Source: Alphaproteobacteria bacterium (GTDB taxonomy: Bacteria > Pseudomonadota > Alphaproteobacteria > Rhizobiales > Xanthobacteraceae). Taken from it: a stretch of DNA of 6,543 bases. Numbering within the stretch: the first letter of the stretch is position 1; each line of letters starts with the position of its first letter. The position numbers were made by a program, and so were the translations under genes. Under the pieces are notes generated by a model, which had not been told where the DNA came from, did not search any database, and saw only the letters and a list, made by a program, of their open reading frames with translations. This document shows positions 1 through 6,158 of this stretch, one piece after another. The stretch is from the NCBI GenBank assembly GCA_005884745.1, contig VAZU01000141.1, positions 1-6,543 on the forward strand, read 5' to 3'.

Positions 1-3000
1 CGTCGAGCAAATTGCAGAAGCGCTCGACGTTGGCGTCGTCGAGCGGCGCGTCGCACTCGTCGAGCACGCAGATCGGCGCCGGGTTGGTCAGGAACACGGC
101 GAAGATCAGCGCGAGCGCGGTCAGCGCCTGCTCGCCGCCGGAGAGCAGCGAGAGCGTCTGCGGCTTCTTGCCGGGGGGCTTCGCCATGATGTCGAGCCCG
201 GCCTCGAGCGGATCCTCGCTCTCGATCAGCTGCAATTCCGCGCTGCCGCCGCCGAACAGATTGATGAACAGCTGCTGGAAATGCTTGTTGACGACGTCGA
301 AGGATTGCGTGAGGCGCTCGCGCGCCTCGCGGTTGAGGCTCGAGATGCCCTGGCGCAGGCGCTTGATGGCCTCGACGAGATCGTCGCGCTCGCCCGTGAG
401 CGAAGCGTGCTGGGCCTCGACCTCGCGCAGCTCCTCTTCGGCGCGCAGATTGACGGCGCCGAGCCGCTCGCGGTCGCGCCGCAATTTTTCGAGCTCGGCC
501 TCGACCTCGGCCAATTCGGGCAGCGCTTCGCCCGGGTCGATGCCGGCGAGCGCGGCGACGCGCTCGGGCCCGACTTCGAGCAGCTCCTGGATTTCGTGGG
601 CGATGTCGCCGAGACGATTCCTGGCGCCTGCGAAGCGCTCCTCGGCGCGCGCCGCTTCCTCTCGCGCTTGCCCCATCTTGTCGAGCGCGGCGCGGGCGGC
701 GCGGTCGGCCTCGTTAAGCCGCGCCTCGGCGGCCGCGAGCTCGTCGGCAGCGGCGCGGCGGCGCGTTTCGGCGGCCTCGATCTCATCGATCAGGGCGCGG
801 CGTTTCTCGGCAAATACCGCCGGCGCCGCATCGAGCGATTGCCGCTCGGTCAAGGCCTCGGCGCTGCGCAGCTCCAGCGTCGCGATCTGGCCCTTGGCGA
901 GGTTCGCGCGCTCCTGCCATTCCGCTTGCTCGGCCGCGATGGCTTCGAGCCGGCGCGCGCAGAGCTCCGCCTCGCGCGCCAGCGCCTGGGCTTCGCCGCG
1001 CGCCTCGGCGAGCGTCGCGCGTTTGTCCGACACCTCGCCGCTTACTTGCGCGAGCTCGGCTTCGAGCCCGGCCGCCGCCGGCAAGGCGGTGAGCGCCTCG
1101 GCCACGTCGCGCGTGGCGGCGATCGCCTCGTCACGGCTCGCGGCCAGGCGAATGTTGGCTTCCGCCAGCGCCGAGAGCCGGACGGTGATGCGGCTCGCTT
1201 CGCGCTCCGCCGCGGCGTGACGGTCGCGCGCTTGATCGGCATCGGCCTGCGCCTCGCGCCGGCGCGCGCGCGCTTCTCCCTCCGCGGCCACCGCGGCATC
1301 GAGCTCGGCTTGCGCGCGCTCGACCGCGCCGCGCTTTGCGCCGATTTCGGCGCGGGCCGCGGCGAAGTCGCGCTCGAGATCGCCGAGCCGGTTGCGCTGC
1401 GCCAGCCGCCGCGCCGCCGGCGTCTGCGCGTTCGCCGCCGCCGCAAAGCCGTCCCAGCGCCATAGATCGCCTTCGCGCGAGACCAGCCGCTGGCCGGGTT
1501 TCAGCTCGCGGGCGAGCCGCGGACCCTCGGCGCGGTCGACGACCCCGATCTGGGCGAGCCGGCGCGACAGTTCCGCGGGCGGGACCACGTAACGCGACAG
1601 CGGCTCGGCGCCCGCGGGGAGCGCCGGATCCGCCGGATCGACCGGAGCACCGGCCCAGCGGATCGGGGCGGAAGGCTCGACCGGATGATCGAGATCGTCG
1701 CCGAAGCCGGCGCCCAGCGCGGCCTCGTAGCCTTTTTCCACCATCACCAGGTCGATCGCCGGCGGCCACAGCTTTTGCGTTTCGACGTCGAGCAGCTTGG
1801 CGAGCGTTCGGGTCTCGGTCTCGATGCGCTGCAGCCGCCGCTCGGCCTGCTCGAGCGGGGTTTTGGCGGCATCGAGCCCTTGGCGCGCGGAGGATTGCGC
1901 CGCCTCCGCGCGCGACGCCGCCGCTTCCGCTTCGGCAACTGCGCGCCGCGCGCGCTCGACCGCTGCGGCCAGGTCCGGCAGCTCGCTCGACTCGCCGCCC
2001 TGGCGTTCCAGCGCCTCGAGCTCGTTTTCGACCTCGCCGATCTGGCCCTCGAGCCGCATCAGCCGCTCGGAATGTTCGCGCAACGCCCGCTCGAGCTGGT
2101 TGCGGCGCGCCGCGAGATCGGCGAGCGCCGCGGTGATCTCGGCGGAGCGCTGTTCGGCGATTGCGAGCGCGGCCTCGGCCTCGCCGACCCGTGCGGCGAC
2201 CGCGCCGTGGCGATCCGCTGCCGCCGCGCGCTCGGCGCCGAGCGCGCTCGCCTCCTGCGCCAGGCGGGCAAGCGCCGCGTCCGCGTCGTGCGCGAGCCGG
2301 CGCTCGCGCTCGATCGCCTCGGCGAGCTGCACCAGCCGCAGATCGAGCTCGGCGATGCGCTCCTTGGCGCGGGCCTCCTCGCGCTCCAGCGCGTCGCGCG
2401 CAAGATTGAGCCGCTGCAGCGAGGCGGCGGCCTTCGCCTCGCCCTCGCGCAGCGGCGGCAACGATGCCACCGCGAGCGCCTGGTGCCGGGCGGCCTCCGC
2501 CTGCACCCCGGTCGCTGCCGCGACCAGACGGACGCTCAGATCCTTGGCGCGCTCGGCTTCGGCGACTTGGGTATTGGCGGCGAGCCAGCGCAGATGGCAC
2601 AGCATCGCCTCGGCCTTGCGCAGCGCGGCGGATACCGCGCGATAGCGCACCGCCTGGCGCGCCTGGCGCTTGAGCGCATCGATCTGGGCCGCGAGCTGCG
2701 CGATCACGTCGTCGAGCCGGCCGAGGTTGTGCTCGGCCGCATTGAGGCGCAATTCCGCCTCGTGCCGCCGCGCGTGCAACCCGGCAACGCCCGCGGCTTC
2801 CTCCAGCACGCGCCGGCGCTGCTCGGGCTTGGCCTGGATGATCTCGCCGATGCGGCCCTGGTGCACCAGCGCCGGCGAGCGCGCACCGGTCGAGGCATCG
2901 GCGAACAGGATCTGCACGTCGCGGGCGCGCACCTCGCGGCCGTTGACGCGATAGGTCGAGCCGGCCTCGCGCTCGATCCGGCGCGAGACTTCGAGCGCGT

Positions 3001-3295
3001 CCTGCTCGTTGAACTGCGCCGGCGCCGTACGGTCGGAATTGTCGAGGAACAGCATGACCTCGCCGGTGTTCCGCGGCGGCCGGCTGGTGCTGCCGGCGAA
3101 GATCACGTCGTCCATGTCGGCGGCGCGCATCGCCTTGTGCGATGCCTCCCCCATCACCCAGCGCAGCGCCTCGACCAGGTTGGATTTGCCGCAGCCGTTC
3201 GGCCCGACGATGCCGGTGAGTCCCGGCTCGATCGAAATCTCGGTCGGCTCGACGAAGGACTTGAACCCGATCAGGCGCAGCCTGCTGAGCTTCAT
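1..3295 (-). CDS. smc: Chromosome segregation/condensation ATPase SMC (C-terminus cut by window edge)
   Basis: SMC is the ATPase core of the bacterial condensin complex (with ScpA and ScpB), which organises the nucleoid and helps resolve replicated origins. The ATG at 3295 starts the canonical MKLSRLRLIGFKSF. A GAGG ribosome-binding site lies about 8 nt upstream. The frame stays open to base 2, giving 1098 codons; full-length SMCs are near 1150, so roughly the last 50 residues are missing. Visible in order: Walker A GPNGCGKS at residues 31-38 (3182-3205); a HQGRIGEII block near 145 and LEEAAG near 163; an Ala/Glu/Arg-rich coiled coil to about 500; the hinge starting with GYEAALGAGFGDDLD at 522 and running to about 640; a second coiled coil; RERLGAVNLRAEEE around 949; the ABC signature LSGGEQ at 1051-1056 (128-145); and Walker B LDECD at 1078-1082 (50-64), with the catalytic Glu at 1080. 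Head motifs at both ends share one frame, and spot checks of the coiled-coil region found no in-frame stop. It is the last gene of a minus-strand run after the DsbA-like gene. Confidence 0.97.
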   Translation of the reverse strand, partial: MKLSRLRLIGFKSFVEPTEISIEPGLTGIVGPNGCGKSNLVEALRWVMGEASHKAMRAADMDDVIFAGSTSRPPRNTGEVMLFLDNSDRTAPAQFNEQDALEVSRRIEREAGSTYRVNGREVRARDVQILFADASTGARSPALVHQGRIGEIIQAKPEQRRRVLEEAAGVAGLHARRHEAELRLNAAEHNLGRLDDVIAQLAAQIDALKRQARQAVRYRAVSAALRKAEAMLCHLRWLAANTQVAEAERAKDLSVRLVAAATGVQAEAARHQALAVASLPPLREGEAKAAASLQRLNLARDALEREEARAKERIAELDLRLVQLAEAIERERRLAHDADAALARLAQEASALGAERAAAADRHGAVAARVGEAEAALAIAEQRSAEITAALADLAARRNQLERALREHSERLMRLEGQIGEVENELEALERQGGESSELPDLAAAVERARRAVAEAEAAASRAEAAQSSARQGLDAAKTPLEQAERRLQRIETETRTLAKLLDVETQKLWPPAIDLVMVEKGYEAALGAGFGDDLDHPVEPSAPIRWAGAPVDPADPALPAGAEPLSRYVVPPAELSRRLAQIGVVDRAEGPRLARELKPGQRLVSREGDLWRWDGFAAAANAQTPAARRLAQRNRLGDLERDFAAARAEIGAKRGAVERAQAELDAAVAAEGEARARRREAQADADQARDRHAAAEREASRITVRLSALAEANIRLAASRDEAIAATRDVAEALTALPAAAGLEAELAQVSGEVSDKRATLAEARGEAQALAREAELCARRLEAIAAEQAEWQERANLAKGQIATLELRSAEALTERQSLDAAPAVFAEKRRALIDEIEAAETRRRAAADELAAAEARLNEADRAARAALDKMGQAREEAARAEERFAGARNRLGDIAHEIQELLEVGPERVAALAGIDPGEALPELAEVEAELEKLRRDRERLGAVNLRAEEELREVEAQHASLTGERDDLVEAIKRLRQGISSLNREARERLTQSFDVVNKHFQQLFINLFGGGSAELQLIESEDPLEAGLDIMAKPPGKKPQTLSLLSGGEQALTALALIFAVFLTNPAPICVLDECDAPLDDANVERFCNLLD

Positions 3296-3386
3296 GGGCC
3301 GGCCTCGGTCGGCTCAGCCAATGCGCGTGCCGCCCCCGCCACGGTGCGCCGTCGGGCGCGCCAAGGTTCCGGGCCGAGCGCGTCTG

Positions 3387-3494
3387 GAATCACGGGTAAG
3401 TGCCGCATCGCGCCGGAGCATGAATCGAGGAATGCCGCCGATGCAACGGGGGCCCGGCGTTTTCCTGATTTTTTGCGTTGCAAAAACTGGACTC
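3387..3494. promoter_or_regulatory. Cluster of three GANTC methylation sites upstream of smc
   Basis: GAATC occurs at 3387-3391 and 3422-3426, and GACTC at 3490-3494, about 90 to 200 nt upstream of the smc start. GANTC is the target of CcrM, whose gene lies at the other end of this window. In Caulobacter and relatives, GANTC methylation state, read by GcrA, modulates promoters of cell-cycle genes. The sites are seen directly; a regulatory role for smc is inference. No strong -35/-10 pair could be recognised in the spacer. Confidence 0.4.
3470..3486. repeat. Short perfect inverted repeat in the DsbA-like/smc spacer
   Basis: TTTTTGC at 3470-3476 is the exact reverse complement of GCAAAAA at 3480-3486, with a 3-nt centre. 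It is a conspicuous AT-rich palindrome in very GC-rich DNA, about 60 nt past the DsbA-like stop codon and 175 nt before smc. It could be an operator or a weak hairpin. It lacks the GC-rich stem followed by a U-tract of a classical intrinsic terminator. Confidence 0.35.
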
Positions 3495-3547
3495 ACGCAC
3501 CGCGAACCCGGCCCCGGGCTCGCATGCGTCAGGCCGAAAAACCCTTG

Positions 3548-4189
3548 TCACGCCTTGAGATAGGGCTGGAGCAGCTTCTCGGTCTCCTCGAGATTCATCT
3601 CGCCGCGATGGATCGTTCCGTTGATGAAAAAAGTCGGCGTCGAGTTCACGCCGAACTTCTCCGCCCCGCGCTGACGCACCCAATCGATGCCGTCGAGCAC
3701 CTTCTGATTCGCCAGGCACTCGTCGAAGCTCTGCTCGGTGAAGCCCAATTGCTTGGCGACGGCGAGCAGTTGCGGCAGCGGATCGCGAGCGAACGCCCAC
3801 TTCTGCTGCGTCTGGAACAGCGCGTCGATGACGTCGTAATATTTGTCGCCCGCGCACCGCGCCAGCATGAAGCCGGCCGCCGCCAGCGGGTCGAGCGGGA
3901 ATTCGCGCAGGATGTAGCGGACCTTGCCGGTGTCGACGTATTTCGATTTCAGCGTCGGATAGACTTTGACGGCGAAATTCGCGCAATGGCTGCAGGTCAT
4001 CGACGCATATTCGACCAGCGTAACCGGCGCCTCGGCGCTGCCCAGCGCTTGCTCGCCGAGCGGCCCTGGCTGCATCAGCTCTTCATTCGAGGGCGCCTGG
4101 GCGAACGCCGGCGGCACCGATCGGGCGAGCCCCGTTCCGGCGGCGAGGAAGCCCAGCGCGGTCGCGCAGAATTTGCGGCGGGTAATCAT
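3548..4189 (-). CDS. Secreted DsbA-family thiol:disulfide oxidoreductase
   Basis: This is a 213-residue thioredoxin-fold protein expected to catalyse disulfide formation or exchange in periplasmic proteins. The ATG at 4189 follows GAGGA with a 9-nt spacer. The N-terminus has a twin-arginine-like motif TRRKF (residues 3-7), a hydrophobic stretch and an AFA cleavage site after residue 30, so export through Tat, or possibly Sec, is likely. The active site is CSHC at 66-69 (E. coli DsbA has CPHC) in the context VEYASMTCSHCANF. The cis-proline loop is TPT at 184-186, followed by FFINGTIHRGEM. Two further cysteines, C112 and C158, could form the second disulfide known from alphaproteobacterial DsbA proteins such as Wolbachia alpha-DsbA1. 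It lies 101 bp after the DUF721 gene and 252 bp before smc, all on the minus strand. No DsbB or DsbD partner is in view, so oxidase versus isomerase/reductase use cannot be decided. Confidence 0.93.
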   Translation of the reverse strand: MITRRKFCATALGFLAAGTGLARSVPPAFAQAPSNEELMQPGPLGEQALGSAEAPVTLVEYASMTCSHCANFAVKVYPTLKSKYVDTGKVRYILREFPLDPLAAAGFMLARCAGDKYYDVIDALFQTQQKWAFARDPLPQLLAVAKQLGFTEQSFDECLANQKVLDGIDWVRQRGAEKFGVNSTPTFFINGTIHRGEMNLEETEKLLQPYLKA

Positions 4190-4232
4190 CCGGCGAAATC
4201 CTCGAATGGTTCGATCTCCGGGCCGCTCGCTA

Positions 4233-4253
4233 GCCTGAATTAACCCCTCAGGC
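4233..4253. repeat. Inverted repeat between DUF721 and DsbA-like genes
   Basis: GCCTGA at 4233-4238 pairs with TCAGGC at 4248-4253 across a 9-nt loop, inside the 101-bp spacer. On the minus strand it lies 38 nt after the DUF721 stop codon and 44 nt before the DsbA-like start. It may be a weak hairpin or attenuator, or part of a promoter/operator. There is no U-tract behind it, so I do not call a terminator. Confidence 0.3.
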
Positions 4254-4290
4254 AAGCAGGCGTCTCGGGGAGAAGCCGGGCGGGACCGCC

Positions 4291-4767
4291 TCACGTTCGC
4301 TTGATGGCGGCACCGAGCCGCGCCAGCGCCTGGCGCAGATCCGCATCCGCGACGTCGGTCAACGTCGCGGCGATCGCGGCGGTGCGTTCCGCGCTCGGCG
4401 CGGCAACGGGCCTTGCTTCGTCGCGAAACATCAGCGGCGCCTGGCGTAGCGCGATGCGGGAGATCGCGCGCCAGCCGAAGAAGCGGTTGACGCGCTCGAC
4501 GATCACGCCCGACAGATGCTGGATCTCGATCGCGACCGGGCCTTCGACGCGCAGCACCAGGGTCGCGGGTTCCGGAGCATCGGCGTCGGCGTGGCGCGCC
4601 CATTGGATCTTTACCGGCTCGGCGTGCGCGGCGATCTCGGGGCCGACGATCTCCGCCCAGCGGGTGACGAGCTCGGTCGAGGCAAAGCCCTGGCGCGCCA
4701 GGGTTTTCGACAGGCAGCGCCCCACGAGATCGCCGAGCCGCCGCGCCTGCGAGTAGGGCTTGTTCAC
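4291..4767 (-). CDS. DUF721 family protein (DciA-like helicase-loading factor)
   Basis: A 158-residue protein resembling the DUF721 proteins of alphaproteobacteria. The family includes DciA, which helps load the replicative helicase DnaB in bacteria lacking phage-derived DnaC/DnaI; that this copy does the same is inference. The GTG at 4767 is chosen because AGAGGA lies 7 nt upstream and because the family core begins directly after it (ARRLGDLVGRCL, residues 8-19). The typical block follows: ARQGFASTELVTRW at 24-37 and IVGPEIAAHAEPVKI at 40-54. Next come an Ala/Asp/Pro-rich loop, LVLRVEGPVAIEIQHLSG, and VNRFFGWRAISRIAL. The Ala-rich C-terminal tail (LRQALARLGAAIKRT) looks helical. No membrane segment is present. 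The frame stays open upstream to an ATG at 4989, but that extension is read from a palindromic repeat and is rejected as coding. The gene is divergent from mutY and heads the minus-strand run towards smc. Confidence 0.87.
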   Translation of the reverse strand: MNKPYSQARRLGDLVGRCLSKTLARQGFASTELVTRWAEIVGPEIAAHAEPVKIQWARHADADAPEPATLVLRVEGPVAIEIQHLSGVIVERVNRFFGWRAISRIALRQAPLMFRDEARPVAAPSAERTAAIAATLTDVADADLRQALARLGAAIKRT

Positions 4768-4795
4768 TTGGATGTCCTCTGCCACACCGAGACAT

Positions 4796-4800
4796 GAGTC
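4796..4800. promoter_or_regulatory. GANTC site in the DUF721/mutY divergent region
   Basis: GAGTC at 4796-4800 lies 29 nt upstream of the DUF721 GTG start, where a minus-strand promoter could sit. It is a potential CcrM target. The site is seen directly; a regulatory function is speculative because a single GANTC can occur by chance. Confidence 0.25.
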
Positions 4801-4874
4801 TATCAGGCGGCGATAAGGGCCGAAAGCGCGAGCAGGCCATGCGCGCCGAGGTTTCTCGATCGGCCCAGCATACT

Positions 4875-4968
4875 CCGGTTGCCTCCCCCCTCGTGGGGGA
4901 GGCCGGCGCCGCGAAGCGACGCCGGGAGGGGTTCCCTGGCCCTCCCCCACAAGGGGGGAGGGAACCGG
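4875..4968. repeat. Dispersed-type palindromic repeat element (nested hairpins)
   Basis: Two 30-bp arms, 4875-4904 and 4939-4968, are inverted copies of each other with about 27 of 30 matches and surround a 34-bp centre. Each arm is itself a hairpin: CCTCCCCC (4883-4890 region) against GGGGGAGG, and CCCTCCCCC against GGGGGAGGG. The centre holds a further small stem, GGCGCC with GACGCC. Read in frame it gives the peptide SPLVGE on the plus strand and again on the minus strand, a phrase familiar from repeat-derived spurious ORFs in alphaproteobacterial genomes. It behaves like a REP/BIME- or MITE-like intergenic element. No transposase, terminal duplication or second copy is visible in this window, so the dispersed nature comes from recognition, not measurement. 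It lies between the divergent starts of the DUF721 gene and mutY. Confidence 0.75.
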
Positions 4969-4994
4969 CCCAGTCTGCGTCCCGCACATCTCTT

Positions 4995-6158
4995 GTGCCG
5001 CGCGTCCGAGAAAATTGCAGTGAGGGAAATCCCAAAAACAGGAATGGTCTTGACCCCCAAGCCTTGCTCGCCTGGTACGACCGGCATCGCCGCAAGCTGC
5101 CGTGGCGCGCGGGCGCCGGCGAGCGCGCGGATCCGTATCGGGTCTGGCTCTCCGAGATCATGCTGCAGCAGACGCGGGTCAGCACGGTTCTGCCCTATTA
5201 CGCCAAATTCCTCGAGCGCTGGCCGAGCGTCCGCGCGCTCGCCGCGGCGCCGCTCGAGGAAGTGCTGAAGGTCTGGGCCGGGCTCGGCTATTACGCTCGC
5301 GCCCGCAATCTGCACGCTTGCGCGCGCGCGCTCATCGAGCGCCACGGCGGCGAGTTTCCGCACGAGGAAAGCGAATTGCGGACGCTGCCCGGCATCGGCG
5401 CGTATACGGCCGCGGCGATCGCGGCAATCGCATTCGGTCGCCGCGCCAGTCCGGTCGACGGCAATGTCGAGCGCGTGATCGCGCGCTTGTTCCGCGTCGA
5501 GGCTGCGCTTCCTGCCGCCAAAGCCGAGATTCGCCGGCGCGCGCAGACGCTCACTCCCGAAACCCGCGCCGGCGATTTCGCGCAAGCCATGATGGATCTC
5601 GGCGCGACGATCTGCACGCCGGCCTCGCCCGGTTGCGACGTCTGCCCGTGGACGGCGGACTGCAGCGCGCGAAGAAGAGGCGATGCCGAAGACTTTCCGC
5701 GACGAGAAACCAAGCCGGCCGCAAAGCTGCGCCGCGGCGCCGCCTTCTTCGTGCTGCGCCCCAACCGCGGCGTCCTGGTGCGCTCGCGGCCGCCGCGCGG
5801 GCTGCTCGGCGGCATGACCGAGCTGCCGACCACGCAATGGACCGCGGATTTCGACGCGCGCCGGGCTTTGCTCGCCGCGCCGCGGCTCTCCTCGCGCCAA
5901 CGATGGCGTCGCGTGCCCGGCGTGGTCACCCACGTGTTCACTCATTTCCCGCTCGAGCTCATAGTCTATGGGACGGAGGTTTCGGCGAGAACTCTGGCGC
6001 CCACGGGAGCGCGTTTCGTTCCGCTCGATCGCCTGCACGACGAGGCGCTGCCGAATGTGATGCGCAAGGTCGTGGCGCTCGCGCTTGGCGGGATGGGCAA
6101 CCGAGATGTCAGCCCAGCGCCATCTCGGCGCGCAGCTTGGCGCGCAGTGCGTCGATGA
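4995..6158 (+). CDS. mutY: Adenine DNA glycosylase MutY
   Basis: MutY removes adenine mispaired with 8-oxoguanine, part of the GO repair system with MutM and MutT. From the GTG at 4995 the protein has 387 residues (E. coli MutY has 350). The N-terminal catalytic domain opens with LLAWYDRHRRKLPWRAG. SEIMLQQTRV carries the catalytic Glu (codon 5154-5156), followed by WAGLGYYARARNL. The helix-hairpin-helix LPGIGAYTAAAIA starts at 5385, and SPVDGNVERV carries the catalytic Asp (5457-5459). The four cysteines C-x6-C-x2-C-x5-C at 5613-5663 bind a [4Fe-4S] cluster. The C-terminal NUDIX-like domain (RRGAAFFVLRP to VMRKVVALALG) recognises 8-oxoG and contains FTH (5937-5945), matching the FSH loop of E. 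coli. The start is uncertain: in-frame ATGs at 4794 and 4839 would translate the palindromic repeat, and GTG 4995 has no clear ribosome-binding site. The last 16 codons overlap the convergent ccrM. Confidence 0.93.
   Translation: MPRVRENCSEGNPKNRNGLDPQALLAWYDRHRRKLPWRAGAGERADPYRVWLSEIMLQQTRVSTVLPYYAKFLERWPSVRALAAAPLEEVLKVWAGLGYYARARNLHACARALIERHGGEFPHEESELRTLPGIGAYTAAAIAAIAFGRRASPVDGNVERVIARLFRVEAALPAAKAEIRRRAQTLTPETRAGDFAQAMMDLGATICTPASPGCDVCPWTADCSARRRGDAEDFPRRETKPAAKLRRGAAFFVLRPNRGVLVRSRPPRGLLGGMTELPTTQWTADFDARRALLAAPRLSSRQRWRRVPGVVTHVFTHFPLELIVYGTEVSARTLAPTGARFVPLDRLHDEALPNVMRKVVALALGGMGNRDVSPAPSRRAAWRAVRR

Noticed and set aside
1131..2600. 489-codon minus-strand ORF inside smc in another frame
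   Set aside because: It is a frame shadow of the smc coiled coil. The Gly/Arg/Ala-rich translation has no domain, and the smc frame itself is continuous.
3501..3547. Possible intrinsic terminator after the DsbA-like gene (CCCGG/CCGGG stem and a TTTTT run)
   Set aside because: The T-run comes before the GC-rich stem in the direction of transcription, and the stem has only a 2-nt loop.
1685..4243. 852-codon plus-strand ORF opposite smc and the DsbA-like gene
   Set aside because: It is antisense to well-recognised motifs of two genes and runs across their spacer. Long open antisense frames are expected at this GC content, and its translation is Arg/Leu/Ala-rich with no recognisable domain.
4226..4256. 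Promoter-like TTGCCT with a 17-nt spacer to TAGCGA on the minus strand ahead of the DsbA-like gene
   Set aside because: The spacing fits, but the -10 hexamer matches the consensus at only about two positions.
4768..4989. N-terminal extension of the DUF721 protein up to an ATG at 4989
   Set aside because: The extension is mostly translated palindromic repeat (PSPLVGEGQG), and GTG 4767 has a near-ideal AGAGGA site 7 nt upstream just before the conserved domain.
4794..4994. mutY starting at ATG 4794 or 4839
   Set aside because: Both would add a repeat-encoded peptide not expected in MutY and lack a properly spaced ribosome-binding site. They cannot be formally excluded, as discussed under the start-codon finding.
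3548..5185. 545-codon minus-strand ORF containing the DsbA-like protein as its C-terminal third
   Set aside because: Only the part after ATG 4189 resembles a protein. The upstream part overlaps the DUF721 gene in another frame and the repeat, and the signal peptide plus GAGGA site fix the start at 4189.
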